Assembly (NCBI GenBank): GCA_023627715.1
Contig: JAMAHW010000099.1
Span: 91,087-155,086 of the forward strand
DNA: 64,000 bases
Source: Periconia sp. R9002
Taxonomy: Eukaryota > Ascomycota > Dothideomycetes > Pleosporales > Periconiaceae
Direction of reading: 5' to 3'
Shown here: piece after piece, positions 10,836-23,958 of the stretch
Numbering within the stretch: the stretch's first letter is position 1
Layout: every line of letters begins with the position of its first letter
Translations under genes and position numbers: made by a program
Notes under the pieces: generated by a model
Database searches by the model: none
The model's input: the letters and a program-made list of their open reading frames with translations, nothing else
Told to the model about the DNA's origin: nothing

Positions 10836-12870
10836 ATGGCTACCGGTAACCCATCCCGCTCAACCAACCTCTTAGCTCTCTTTCGTCCGCCGCCACTAAC
10901 CCATCTCGTCCAGTCCGAATCTGTGTTTGCGGCGATGAGGGCGTTGGCAAGAGCTCCATCATCACCTCGCTCGTCAAGGGCGTCTTCGTCACCGCAAAGA
11001 TCCAACCTGTCCTGCCCCAGGTCACCTTACCACCTACTCTCGGCACCCCCGAAAATGTAGCCACCACCATCGTCGACACCTCTGCCCTCCCTCACGAACG
11101 CCATGCTCTGCGCAAGGAGCTGCGAAAATCAAACGTCATATTGCTGGTGTACTCGGACCATTACAGCTATGAGCGCGTGGCTCTGTTCTGGATGCCCTAC
11201 TTTCGGTCGCTGGGAGTCAATGTCCCAGTCGTACTTTGCGCCAACAAATCAGACATCGCGGCCAGTGGAACCACGTCGCAGGTGGTGACGGAGGAGATGC
11301 TGCCCGTGATGAACGAGTTCAAAGAGATTGATTCGTGCATTCGGACGAGCGCAAAGGAACACCACAACATCAACGAGGTCGTCTTTCTCTGTCAAAAGGC
11401 CGTCACCCACCCAATTGCCCCCTTGTACGACTCCAAAGAGAACGCCCTCAAGCCGGCCGCAGTAGCCGCACTGCAACGCATCTTCCATCTGTGTGACACG
11501 GACAAGGACGGATATTGGAATGACCAAGAGATCCACGACTTTCAATTGAAATGCTTCGACAAGCCTCTGGGCGAAGACGATCTGGCCAACATCAAGCGGT
11601 CCATTGAGCGTTTCGTCCCGGGCTCCACGGGCGAGCGGGGAATGGATGAGAAGGGGTTTCTGCTGTTGAACAAGATCTTCGCAGAGAAGGGCCGACATGA
11701 AACCATATGGATTATACTTCGCAAATTCCATTATACGGACAGCCTCAGTTTGCAGGACACGTTCCTCCATCCCAAGTTCGAAGTTCCCCAGTATGCCTCA
11801 GCCGAGCTCGGGCCGGCAGGCTACCGATTCTTCGTGGACCTCTTTCTGAAATTCGATCGGGATAATGACGGTGGACTGAACGATGTCGAGCTCGATAACT
11901 TGTTTGCGCCCACGCCTGGCGTGCCATCCTCTTGGGTGGATTCTGCGTTTCCTTCGTGCACGGTGCGCAACGAAGCTGGCCACATCACCTTGCAAGGGTG
12001 GATTGCGCAGTGGAGCATGACGACTTTTGAGGAGCCCAAGACGACGCTCGAGTATCTTGCGTACCTAGGTTTCGAAAGCAGCGATCGCGGGGGAACCACC
12101 AATGCACTCAAGGTCACCAAAGCGCGAAAGAGGCGGAACAAGCCCGGTCGGGTGGAACGCAACGTGGTGCTGTGTTACGTCTTGGGGGCAAGTGGGAGTG
12201 GCAAGAGCGCCTTGCTGTCGGCGTTTTTGCAGCGGCCCTTTTCGCCCACGTACCACCCCACCATCCAGCCTCGCTCCGCCGTCAACAGTGTGGAGCTCAA
12301 GGGCGGAAAGCAGTGCTACCTGATCCTCGAAGAGCTTGGCGAGCTGGAACCAGCCATCCTGGAGAACCAGGCCAAGCTGGACGCGTGCGACCTGTTGTGC
12401 TACACATACGACTCGAGCGACCCTGACAGCTTCGCTCACATTGTCGAGCTTCGAAAAAAGTATCCCCAGCTCGACAAGCTGCCGGCCGTCTACACGGCGC
12501 TCAAGGCGGATCAGGACAAAGCGATGCAGCGGAGCGAGCAGCAGCCGGATGAGTATACGAGTGCGCTCAACATGTCAGCACCGCTGCACGTGAGCGCAAC
12601 CTGGAGCAGCATTTCGGAGTTGTTCGTCCATGTAAGTATCCCTACCACCACATGCTGTCACTGGCCTGTCAGATTTCACGCGGAACCGTATAAGCAGAGC
12701 TGACCACTGTGCCGCAGTTGGCTGAGAGTGCCACATACCCATCGACAGCATTCCCCAAGCAGGATGAAGAACCGTATGACAACATGAACCTCTACCTAGC
12801 GCTGGGCGCGGTGGCATGCGCAGTGGCATCCGTGGCCTTTATATGGAAGCGCAACTGGGCCAATTCATGA
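10836..12870 (+). CDS. gem1: Mitochondrial Rho GTPase Gem1/Miro
   Basis: Exons 10836-10845, 10914-12631 and 12718-12870 join in phase to about 626 residues. The 10-nt first exon yields [18 protein letters not shown], which starts the first GTPase domain with its P-loop at residues 10-18 and ANKSD as the base-specificity motif. Two EF-hands follow ([10 protein letters not shown] near residue 196; [10 protein letters not shown] near 316). The second GTPase domain has P-loop GASGSGKS near 428. A single C-terminal membrane helix (about 605-621) is followed by a short basic tail, as in tail-anchored outer-membrane Miro proteins. Family role: mitochondrial distribution, inheritance and ER-mitochondria contacts, with calcium sensed by the EF-hands. 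The length matches fungal Gem1 (about 630-660). The last intron (86 nt) separates the tail-anchor exon. Confidence 0.95.
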
Positions 12871-13913
12871 GTACCAGTACCCAACATGTGGAAGAAAACA
12901 AGAGAAGTACCCTTAGTATATAGTATATGAGCTTTTAGTGTATAATTCATAATCTACTCTCACCATGATAGTATCATAGATGTAAATGGAAGGGGTAAGT
13001 GGAGTGGAGCGGAATGCATGCTGGGCTGGCGCTAAGGGGTCGCCTATGGGAGGGGCGCCCGTGCTTTGGCCCCTGAGCATGTCCTATCACGACGCTCAAT
13101 TTAGCAGCTCCCTCAGTGTGATAACTAAACACAGGTGCAGACAAGGTGGTTACGATATGCCATGGCCTCGTGAGCGGCTACTACACGATGCTGAGATAGC
13201 ATGCAATGTCTGCTTGTAAATATCTTAGCGGTGGATACGAGGGGAGCGGAGGGAACCATGTTAGCAATCGGCGTCCCTCTCTGCCACAGCATGGTGACGG
13301 ATTTAGTTGCGGCACATGCTCAGATGGTTTGTAGCATATAGGTACCTATTATTCTTTGCGACTGTACAGATGCTTGTTTTCAGCTGCTTGGCTCTCGCAT
13401 CTGTGTATCCACAGTCCGTTCCACATCGTATGTACCTATTGCATCTTACAGCCATTGCCAGAGGGCACACGCCGGGACAGTCCCATATGCACTACGCCCA
13501 CGCATCAATTGACCTTCCCCTGAGTGCACCGGACCATCCGAATCCATCCGGCCGGCATCCATTTCCAGCCTTTGCATTTGCATTTGCATGAAATAAAGCC
13601 CGAATCGACAATTGAGGGAACCGGGCAAGAGCAAACGGGCTTGCCCTTTTCAGGCCTAGCTTACTCCATCCACGGATCGCTCTCTCTCTCGCTGTCTGTC
13701 ACCTCGGTGGGCTAGCACCGCACCTCATCCCCAAAACCTTCACTCCCACTCCCACCTCCATCCTCACCCCCGACCTCCCTCTTCCGCCTCTCCTCGCATC
13801 CACCTCGCTCGCTGCCCCCTAGGAAATGAACGCTTGAACCCCCCATCCGCTTCGCCTGACGTGCTCCGCCTCGCCGCGTGCCCCTCGTTCTTCGATGACA
13901 TCGGACCAGAAAC
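12871..13913. promoter_or_regulatory. Intergenic region upstream of the Zds1-family gene
   Basis: No coding signal. It contains a TAGGTACCTA palindrome at 13339-13348 and a pyrimidine-rich stretch from about 13680 to 13860 next to the Zds1-like start codon, common in ascomycete promoters and 5' leaders. Confidence 0.5.
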
Positions 13914-16900
13914 ATGCAGGTGAGCATTCTCCGCCAATTTCCAGCGACCCTCGAGGGGGTGACAACACCTCTGATGCTGGTCGGGCGCCGCGCTATACCT
14001 ACTGCGCTGTCATCTTTCCGCTGCCGCTGCCCTGCCATTTCCCGTTCTCCCGTCCAAAACTCCGCTTCCGCCCCTGTTCTGACGCCTGCTTGATCCTCGG
14101 ATGCTAACTGCACCTCTTCGCTCCCCCAATAAAGGCGTCCGAACGAGCTCGCGAGCTAGAGCGGCTGTACCAGCAGCGTCGTGGCCATGCCGCTCACATC
14201 TCCATCAGCGATGACAATCACCACGTAACCGAAGCCATTCAGGATCTCTACGGTCGTGATGATGATTACAACATGAAGCGCAACTCACGCCCGCTTAGCT
14301 TCATCACAAGCCCCCTGGGCGATAGCCTCGAGGCGGCCATGCAACCCTTCGATCCCTTTGCCAACGCTCCCCCGAAATCTCCCCTCCGCGCTCAGATGAA
14401 CCAGTCCAAGGAAACGCCGCGGAGTCCTACAAGCCCAACCAGTTCCAACAAAGACAGACCCGCCGTCACCAGGCGGACCTCATCCAACCAAGGAAGCATG
14501 AACAATGGTCTGGCGTCACCGCCCTTGTCGAGGACCAATTCGGATACCGCATCGCAGCAATTTCCCCTCAACGACCTGGACTACGAATCGAGCGCCGCCG
14601 GTTTAGCCCAGGAATTGAGCAATCTGCAGGCGATTCGACGCATGTCCATGGATGTGAACACGGCCGACCCCGATCTACCGTCGTTCAAGTCCTTCAATGT
14701 ACCTACCGCTGCTCCCCAGCATTTCTCCGAGGATGAAGATCCCTCCAAACTCTTCTGGGTGCCCGCACGTCTTCACCCGGAACTCGCCCCGAAAGAATTC
14801 AAAACGTTTATTGAGGAAAAGGTTGACACTATCAGACGTCGCTCTGGTGACTCGGATACGCTGTCTCCAGATGGAGCTCTTGGGCGTCAAGGCTCTGGTG
14901 GTGGTCTGAGACGGAAAAAGTCTATGCTGTCGCGTCAGATTGATAGCGGGAGTGGATACCGTGATGGTGCAGACCGATTGGAAAGGAAACGTTCCGATAC
15001 CCACGGTGAAAGTGGTGCATTTCCCCAACTTCAAGAGCTGGAGAATATCGTGGAGGACCCCGCTGCTTTAGTGCGGCGTATGAGCATAGATACTGCCCGG
15101 AGAAGCTCCGTCACAGATGCCGACAGTAATCCGACTGAGGACATTCCCATCCTTCCGGGCAAGGTAGCCGGTCTGGGGACTTTGAAGCGATCAACACGCA
15201 CCAACTACAGAAGAGGCAGCATTCGCGGGAAAGAGCGGGTGCCATTCTCGCGGCGAGCCGCCGTAGCCAATGCTCAAAACCAAGGTGAAGCCGAGGACCA
15301 CCCTCCTGTCCCAAGCACCCAGCGCCGAACTTCCGATCTCACCTTGGAGAGGGTTCAATCCGAACCCCCAGAGAATTTCTCGCGCCCCACACGGAGACGA
15401 ACCCCTCCGCTTTCCTTCCCAAAATCCGGGTCCTCCGACGATGTCTCGAGGATAGATACCCCAGAGTCGCCAGCAGAAGAACAGCGGCGACCACAGCAAA
15501 AACCATTTCATTCACGGATTGCTTCGAACGGACGGACCACGGCGCCTCTGCCAGGATATGTGCCCCCCGCTTCAGTTCCTCAAATTGTAGAAACTCCTCC
15601 ACCGCCCGAGAACCCACGCAAAGCCCCCATACAGTTGCCTGAGCGCAATTCCTCGAGACAAGCACCCTCGAACGTTCAACCACCTCAGATCCAAACTCAA
15701 ATACCGCCGCAACCAAATGGTCCCCGGCAGCCGCCTTCCCAGCAGCAACGTCCCGGATCTGCCGGGCGTCAAAACCGCCACGCTCAGGCCGCACAGCAAT
15801 CCCCCATCAAACCTGCTCAGAGCTTTGATGATCTCATAGGACAACCGAATGCCCTCCCCGTCAACAACAACAGGGTGGATTCGCTCACCATCATACCGAA
15901 TCTTGAGGAGAAAAAGCCGGACAAGAAGTCAAAAGATAAGAAGGAAGAGGGTGGGACGAGAAAAACAAGTTGGGGCTGGCTGCGGGGCAGTGATGACAAG
16001 GAGCGGGAAAAGAAGGAAAAGGATGAGCGAGAGAAGGAGATGGCCAAAAAGGTCAAGAACAAACTGAGCAAAGTGCAAGAAAAGCCTCATGATGACACAA
16101 GGCTGGATGTTTTGCAGAATGCGACTGGCCGGGGCCGCGAGAGTGTGGTGTTGGACCGCGAGACTGTCAAGTTGGAAGAGGAGCGGAAGAAGGAGAGCTC
16201 CAAGAAATCCGGGGCCGTCGAGGGCAAGAAGGAGAAGGAGTCTGGGTTGTTCTCATCCATCTTTGGTGGGAGCAAGAAGAAGACTGAGAAAGAATCGTCG
16301 CACAAGAAGGGCAACTCGATGCGAGGATTGTCCCCTGAACCGCCGCCCCGGATTCTCAAGCCTGACATTGATTACAACTGGACCCGATTCTCCATTTTGG
16401 AAGAGCGAGCCATCTACCGCATGGCGCATATCAAGCTTGCCAATCCCCGCCGCGAATTGTACTCGCAGGTTCTGCTGAGCAACTTCATGTATTCTTACCT
16501 TGCCAAAGTGCAACAGATGCATCCCCAAATGTCGATTGGAAACTCTGCCCAGGCCAAACAGCATCAGCGACAAGCTGCCCAGCAGAAGAAGGAGCAGCAG
16601 CAAGCGCAGCAGCAGCAGCAAACACAACAGCCAGACGAGTTCACTCAATACCAACGATATCAACAGGTATGTAGCCAAGATTGCTACGAAGGTGATTGGG
16701 TGCTAACAGACAGCAGCAACAACATGAACAGCAATCAGATGGCCAGGGCGGCTACGCCAACCCTTATCAGCAAGGGAACGGGAGCTCGGAGTCACTGAAC
16801 GATGAAAGTCATTACCAGCAGCAACAGCAGTACAGCAACCACCAACGGGATCCTAGGGATTCACATCATTCCAACTATGGCGGCGGCAATGGCCAGAGTG

Positions 16901-17004
16901 GATACAGCGTGGCTAACAGCCAGAGCTACATGGGACAGACCAAAGACGGACGAGGGTATTATGACGATTCAGATCGGAGCGATCGAGACGACGATATGTG
17001 GTGA
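13914..17004 (+). CDS. Zds1/Zds2-family protein (PP2A-Cdc55 regulator)
   Basis: Exons 13914-13919 (ATGCAG only), 14135-16666 and 16714-17004 give about 942 residues. The first exon, with its GTGAGC donor, was chosen because it extends the frame to MQASERARELERLYQQRRG, the conserved N terminus of filamentous-fungal Zds proteins. Most of the protein is low-complexity Ser/Pro/Arg sequence with many candidate phosphosites. A charged Lys/Glu coiled stretch spans about 590-700. The diagnostic Zds C-terminal motif lies near residues 745-792 (NWTRFSILEERAIYRMAHIK, then LANPRRELYSQVLLSNFMYS). A Gln-rich tail follows, interrupted by the last 47-nt intron. In yeast Zds proteins bind PP2A-Cdc55 and affect mitotic exit and polarity; the same role here is inferred from the C-terminal domain. 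The last acceptor could shift by one CAG codon. Confidence 0.88.
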
Positions 17005-18060
17005 TTTTGACCATGGATCCGTGGCCAGTCCATGAAGTGACGTCGGGACGCGGGAGATGAAGAAATTACCATGGGGATTTTTGGCCTTTGTCATCCTCGT
17101 TTCCAGGACGTCGTGCATGTATGTATGTATTGAGAGTGTATGGGAGGGATTCCAGGCATGTTTTTTACGGCAAGGAGGCGCGGCGTGGGTTGTTGCGGGC
17201 TTACAAGGAAAGGGGGCGTCTTCTCTTTTCTCTTTTTCCTTAGTACTACTCGTTCTCCTCCCAACTCGTCACCCCCCCTATTTCGAGCAAGCAACATGAC
17301 ATTTAGCAGACACTCGCTGTTTTTCCTTTGCCGCGCTCCCCAAGTCCAGCTATGTTGCTACTTGTGCGCAAGAGCGAGCAGGCGGTTCTGATGAGTACGG
17401 AGAGTAGTTGGTCGATATAGTTGGTGATGTATATGGATACAAATGATATCTCTCTGTTACTGTAGCATGAAACACTGCGTCTCGATTGATGTGCCACATA
17501 TCAGATGGTCGAACTAGCGCTAAGTGGCAGCCACTGACATCACCGAAGAAGGCGACACGGAGAAACCCTTGACCATGCGGAGATCGCAGACAATGACGTC
17601 GATGGATGCTGGCATCAGCAAACCAACAAAAAAAAAACGTCTAGAATGCCGCCCTATCACACGACTAGAAGCTGCCCTTCTTCACAAATCTACTGAGTTG
17701 TACTTGCAACTTTATGCATGAGTACTAGTTATTAGAGGCGCCGTATCCGCGAGTCTGTCTGCACACTCGCCCTGTCGCACATCATCTCCACGCTTGGCTT
17801 CGTGTTCCCTGTTTTGGCCGATACGCGAGGCAAAAGTAAATCACTATTATTTATAACTTGCTGAGACAAATCTTCATCGGCACTGAAAATCCTCTTTAAC
17901 ATCGGATTTGTGCTCTTTTCTTCCATCGACCCCGCAATCCTCGCTTTGCTACGCATTCCCTGGATTAACAGACCGGAGCAATCTCCACATCCGTCACCCC
18001 CACTTCCACCTCAACAACATCAGCAGAAACCGAAGCCAAAACACAGCTCATTCCATCACA
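17005..18060. promoter_or_regulatory. Intergenic region between the Zds1-like gene and slm1
   Basis: About 1 kb without recognisable coding sequence. The last 100 bp before the slm1 start codon are CA/CT rich with almost no T-runs, like a fungal 5' leader. Confidence 0.5.
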
Positions 18061-19674
18061 ATGGCATCCCCCACCAGTCCAACCGTCGGCCGCGCTGCCA
18101 CCAACGGCAGCGTAGACGAAGATGCCATTCCGGGCGAGGACTCGAGCGAGGTCACCAAGCTGTTCGCCGAGCGCCTCCAGGCCTGGAAACACGCCGTCGC
18201 GTATCTGGAAGACTACATCACCGCCACGGAGAAGACGAACCACGCCCACGGAAAAGAGTACGAGCGCGTTCTCAAGACGGTCAAAGATCCGCTCAAAGAG
18301 GGCCATCACTTTGACCAGGCCCTGGGAGGTGTAGCTGGAATGTTTGAGAACATCAGGAGCAATACCCAGGTTCGTTTTCTTTTTTGACTCGGCTCTGTCC
18401 ATATTCTCGCAGTATGAATGCTAACATGTCGCGCCGCAATTCAGGGAATTTCGAATCAGCACTACGAAACTGCCAAACAGCTCAAGGGCCAAGTCCTCCC
18501 CACCTTTGAACGGCTACACACCGAGATCAAGAACAAATCCAAAGAGTTGGCCAAGGGCGCCGGCAAGCAGAGCAAGGCGGTTGATAAAGCGCGCGCGCTC
18601 ACCCAAAAACACATTGAGCATCTGGGCACGCATACCGCCACCTTTGACAGCTCCGGCGGGCGCATGACGGCCAACGATGATCCCTATGTCATCCAACGCG
18701 GTGTCCTGTACCGGCTTAATCGGCAGATTCAGGAAGAAAACAACAACCGTCAGGATCTGATCAGCGTGCAGAACAGCTTCGCTCAGTTTGAAGCTCATGT
18801 CCTCCAGACCATACGTGAGTGGCCCCAGCGTCGCAAACCCTCCTTATCTTGAAAAACGGTCTACTGACGTACAGCAGAACACGGTCTTGCTCAGTTCATG
18901 CAAGTCATCACCACGCAATGTGACCAAACCAAGACCATGTACGGTGATATGGTCGGCACTTCTCAAAGAATTCCCCTTGACTTTGAGTGGAACGGGTTCG
19001 TGCAGCGCAACAGCACGATCCTGATCGACCCCAACGCGCCCCCACGCTCCGTCTCCAACATCAGCTTCCCCAACCAAGATCACCGGGCCACCAAACCCAT
19101 CATCGCTGGCTCGCTCGAGCGCAAGGGAAAGATCATGCGCGGTTACGACACAAACTACTACGTCGTCACGCCCTCGAAATTCCTGCACGAGTACAAGACC
19201 GATGACAACTTCGCCAAGGACCCCGTCCCAGAAATGTCGCTCTACCTTCCCGACTGCGTCGTCGGCGCCGTCAGTGGCCAAAAGTTCAACGTCAAGGGCA
19301 AAGACGTGTCGAAAGGCAAGCTAGGAAACTCTTTCTCCATGTCGCACGAGCTGGCGTTCAAAGCGCACACGGCAGACGCCGCGCTGCAATGGCACAAAGC
19401 CATATCAGACGCCTGCGGCAAGTTGACGGGCGAGCTCCCTGACAGCAGCACCCCCACGAGCCCTGTCGCGGGGAAGACGAGTCCGGGTGGGAGCGTGAGC
19501 ACCGCTGCTGGAGACGCCAAACAGCCCGCTCCTCTGCAGACGGAAGGCTTGGCCAAGACGACCAGCGTCACCAATCCAGGCACTGCAACCACGCCCGGTA
19601 CGAGTGCTGCGGCTGCTACACCTGGGTCTGCTGCGCCGGCGAGTGGTGTTGCAGGTGAGCCTGGAAAGTATTAA
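18061..19674 (+). CDS. slm1: Slm1-like protein: F-BAR-like and PH domains (PI(4,5)P2/TORC2 effector)
   Basis: Exons 18061-18369, 18445-18814 and 18878-19674 join in phase to about 491 residues. The N-terminal 260 or so residues are helical and F-BAR-like (LFAERLQAWKHAVAYLEDY, later VLPTFERLHTEIKNKSKEL). A PH domain occupies about 300-404, with PIIAGSLERKGKIMRGYDTN at its start. The C-terminal 85 residues are a Thr/Ala/Pro-rich disordered tail. In yeast Slm1/Slm2 bind PI(4,5)P2 at the plasma membrane and relay TORC2 and calcineurin signals to actin and eisosomes. The third-exon acceptor is a CAGCAG tandem; the downstream CAG is preferred because it gives TIQHGLAQF. The start codon sits in CACAATGG with upstream CA-rich leader sequence. 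Confidence 0.9.
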
Positions 19675-22177
19675 AAATTTGAATCGGAAATCTGGCGTGG
19701 ATATTGTTTGGATTAGTTTTTTTTCCCTAGTCGCTTTATATCACCTTTTATGATCTTTCTAGTTAATGTTTGTTGTCTTCACAGCTGTATCTTCTTACTG
19801 AACGGTGGGTGGTTTCTGGTCTCTACACACACAGATCCCATCCCATCACAATCCAGTGCCTCTCCCTCTCCTCAGCACACAACACGGCAAAAAATCGGTT
19901 GGATGGATTGATTGATGACATGCAAGGTGGGGAAGGGGGTTTATACAAAGATGCAGGCTTACATATTCTGTCAATCACGTGCACGCTAGCTGTATACATA
20001 CATGTACTTACCTAGAGCCCCTCATCACCCTGTAATCACAGGAATGACGGAATATGTAAGCCTACCCTTTCTACCTATGTATATATTGTGAGGGAAAGAG
20101 TAGGTGCGCAGCGGGCGGGCGGGCTGGCTGGCTGATTGTGGGGCAGGGAATGAGGGGGGTGGTGGGATTATGGTCTGTCTGCTACCTATCAATTGATATG
20201 ATGCACGTACTGTAGTAGGTAATAAGAGTTTGTTAGTTAAAGGATTAATACGTAGAATGTTAAACTTGCTGTGTACAGGAAGTACGTCGTACGTGTCGTC
20301 CAGTTCTCCCAAAGCCCCCCACATCGACGAGATAGATCCCTTAGCAATGAACCACACCTACCTAGCACAAACAAACAACATTGGAAAGTAACAATCAATT
20401 GATCTTCATCCCCCATCTCTCCCTCCTACAAACCCCCACAAGTATTTCTCTCCCCAAAGCAAGTCCCCAAACAGGCAATCATTCCCCCACCTATCTCCTC
20501 CCTTACACATCCATCCATCCATACAACCTCTCCTCTCTTTCCCCCCGTATTCCTCATCACCTTATCCCCCCTGCAATGCGCAACAAACACGACTCATTCA
20601 GCATCATCCTACCGTCCTACGCAACAAAGATCGCCCCGACTTCTTTCCCCATCCACAACGCCGACTCGACTCGGACGCTCGTGAACGCCACTGGACGGGT
20701 GTACTAGCAGACGGCGGGCGGGCGGCCTTTCCCGCGCGCCCGTCCAACTAGTCAGCATGCCATTCACATTGAATATTGTATTGGCATGAGGAGTCAGGCA
20801 CGAGTCAGGCACGGAAGAAAAAACGTTAGCGAGCCACTCGGATGCATTCGCGGTGGGGATGCGACGGGTGGGGCGTTGCTGTGACGAGGGCAGGGGGGGT
20901 GATGCATTGGTCTTGGGGGCGAGGGGTGGCGCCGGGCAGGGATTGTTGGGGGTTGCTGGGTTGGGTTGGGATGGGATGGGATGGTGAGACGTTGATGAGG
21001 TCTGGTTTTGGGATGGGGATCTGGGATTTTGAGGAGGAGGAGGAGGAGGAGGATTTTCAGTGACCAGAATCCTCAAAAAAGGGAGGTTTTCGTCTTCGTT
21101 TTTTCGGCTGTTTTCCATTGAAAGTATTTTCCTCTTCGCAATTGGTTGGTGTAATCGGGCTTTGTTTACATATTCATCACCCTACTTTACGAAACTCCCT
21201 CTTATTCCCGTTCGCACGCCGTTTCTGGTACCTCTACGCGGGCGGGCGGCCAGCGAAAAAGACATTATGTAACATCGATATTTCCTCGTCCTCGCCGTCT
21301 TCCTCCCATGATCCTGGCAACATGGGCAATAAATGTGAGGCTGAATACCCGTATTCCCTGCTGAAGTAATATGACAAGAACGTTTTGCGAAGAATATCTC
21401 CGATGATCCACCATTTTTCGAACTAGGTACATAGGGAAATGAGCGTTTTGGCCCGCCCCCCGAGGGGTGTCTCGTACGATAGAGGTAGAAGAGGTTTTTA
21501 TGGACTAATGGGCAAATCCAAGTATTGCTATGCTTTCAGCTCAAGGAGAGATTCTATGTACATCTGGGGATGTGTTTACGGACCAGGTTTCGAGACATAC
21601 ATTTTTTCTTCTCCATTTCCCTCTGCGAAGCGAAAGACCCAATCGATGCGTTCCTCTGTGCGTAATAGGTACCTACTTCCGCATCAAGGCACCGTCTCCA
21701 GTCCTTCTTGGCCACGGGGGACGTGCTCACGTCAACGGCAGCCGAAATACACAACAAGGAAATCAATCGGCAGTCGCTTCAAGCGGCAGGGCGGCAGCGT
21801 TGCTCATTGCGGGGCGAAAAAAAGAACGAAGGAACGCATTCCCTCCCAATTCGTATGTACGCTGTAAAGCGATTTGAAGCATGCGCATCCCAATTAATAT
21901 AGGATTGATCCCCCCCGTGTCATTCTTTCCCACCGGCCCAAGTCGTCGGGTTCCTCCCCAAGAGCTGATTCGAGAGAAAATTGGGGATCCTTCTCAGGAG
22001 ACTTTTTCGAGCGAGCGAGAGGGAAGGGCGAGGGATACGACTCCTCCATGGATGGACGATCATCGTGTGCTTCTTCGGTTTATAGTTCGTCGGGGCTGCT
22101 TTTGTCTTGATCGTTCGAGCGTGAGGGCGTCCGGTCACTCAATTCCCCTTCTTTTCCATGATTGATTGCTTTCTGCT
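19675..22177. other. 2.5-kb gene-free region
   Basis: No ORF in either strand shows protein-like composition or splice structure. It has pyrimidine-rich blocks (about 20395-20560), a GGA repeat (about 21036-21054), a doubled GAGTCAGGCACG (about 20790-20813) and a TAGGTACCTA palindrome at 21666-21675. The right end is the promoter of the next gene. Confidence 0.5.
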
Positions 22178-23671
22178 ATGAAGATGGCTCCACTCCTCGA
22201 CGGCGTACACCGGTGGCATGCCCGCGCCCTGGAGCATAACACGAAGCAGGCGTCAACGTTCGCCGTTGGCATTCCGTTCATAATCATCAGCATCGCCGTG
22301 ATGAGCCTCCGAGTGCATGTCAGATTGAATCTAATCAAGATCAAGTTGGCGTCCGATGATTGTAAGTCGGCTCTGGTCGAGCTGGGTTGGTATGAGGGAG
22401 GGAACGAGGCTTATACAGGCAACAGATCTCATGATTACCGGGACTGCATTCACTATAGCGCTTTCGGTGGCGAACATGATATGTACGGCACTCTACCTAT
22501 CCACCAACGTAGTATGATGGCGACGAACGCTAATGTATATCCTACTGTGACAGGCGGATGGTACGGCGTAGGCATGCACAGTGAGTTCTCCTACTCTACA
22601 CCTACATTCCGACCAAGGCAACTAAACGAAACCAACAGCGCCCGATATCCCCCCTGAAAACCTCGAACCGATGCTCAAAGCCAACCTCGCGACCCGGTTA
22701 CTCTACGTCGTCGCCATCTGCTTTGTCAAATTCAGCATCCTCGTTTTCTATCTGAAGATCGATCCGCGCAAACCCACCAGATGGGCCGTGTACTTCCTGA
22801 TGGCGTTCGTGTTTGCGCTTTCCATCACGACGTTCTTCGTTTTGCTGTTCGTCTGCGTGCCGCCGTCGCTGTTCTGGAAACCGGCAGAGCAGCTTCTTCA
22901 CCCTGAAAAATGCATGAAGCAGACGACGCAACAGATCTTCTTCAACGTCAACGGTATCATGAAGTATGTTGCCTTCTATCGCTATCCTGATGCTATGTGC
23001 TAACGAGGCGTTCGATCCAGCATTGTCCAAGATGTGGGCATTTATATTCTACCTATACCCATCATATTTACTCTTCAGATGTCCCTTCGTCAAAAAGTGG
23101 CATTAGCAGCCATTCTCTCTGTGGGTCTGATTGCCGTCGCAGGTAATAAGCTCTTCTAAGCCACAAGATGTGACAGATGACTGACAATCATAAATAGCTG
23201 GCTGTGTACGCTTCTACTACGTCCTCTTCCTCGCTAACGAGAAAGACATCTGGTATTACATGGCAGACTCTCTCAACTGGTGTAGTATCGAGATCTATGC
23301 AGGTACGTTTATCATGATCCACATTCTTTTGGCCATGCTCCTGTCGCTGAAAAACCTATCCTAACACATTTCCAGCCATCATCTGCGGATCCGCATCGAC
23401 ATTCAAAGCTCTCGTCAAAACCTACCTCCCCAAGATCTGGGGTAGTTCCCACGGCTCCGACGTACAAGCGCACCATGGCTATAACGGCTCTTCCAGTGGA
23501 CAATTTGTCATGGCACCGTATGGCGGACCGTCTTCGAATAAATCTCACAGTAACCGCAAGTATGGCGTCGGCGATATCACAGAGATCGGGAATGAAAGTG
23601 AAGAGCACATTGTGTCGAATAAAGCAGCTACGGGGACTAAGGATAGTATTGAGAAGAGCACGCGCGTGTAG
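22178..23671 (+). CDS. Rhodopsin-domain integral membrane protein (PTH11/SAT-like seven-helix family)
   Basis: Seven exons (22178-22361, 22426-22482, 22554-22580, 22639-22963, 23021-23142, 23198-23302, 23376-23671) join in phase to about 371 residues. The product has the expected series of hydrophobic helices, including GIPFIIISIAVMSLRV early and FLMAFVFALSITTFFVLLFV centrally. It shows the family hallmark DDYLM after helix 2, a Cys-Gly-Trp-Tyr-Gly-Val loop, and NGIMNIVQDVGIYILPIPII in helices 5-6. The cytosolic C-terminal tail of about 90 residues is hydrophilic. These proteins are abundant in Pezizomycotina as plasma-membrane receptor-like proteins of mostly unknown ligand; a receptor role here is inference. 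Start at 22178 (MKMAP); a second Met is two codons later. The 27-nt third exon is easily missed. Confidence 0.85.
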
Positions 23672-23958
23672 AGAGGCGCTCGGGGCGTATTATGGGTTGG
23701 GAAGGAAACATGATGGACGGAAAAATATAATGTTATGGGTCTTGTAAGAACTCGGAAAATACTCAATGTCAAAAATCGCCATCTGGCCGCCTCATTGCTG
23801 ATAGGATGCAATCATGAATAAACAATCAACATTGCACCTGAGGAAGCTACATTTGTCAAGTCTATCGAGATACCCTGTATTTTTCTTGTCTGCCAATCTC
23901 AGCATAACCGAATAAGAGCCTTGAGTATAACAATGCAGCATCCACAACTCAAATCCCT

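Noticed and set aside
13712..14113. Minus-strand ORF in the Zds1-like 5' region
   Set aside because: Low-complexity Arg/Gly sequence opposite a pyrimidine-rich leader; no splice or domain support.
20609..21118. 169-codon minus-strand ORF
   Set aside because: Pro/Ser/Asn-rich low-complexity translation of purine-rich intergenic DNA; no homology features.
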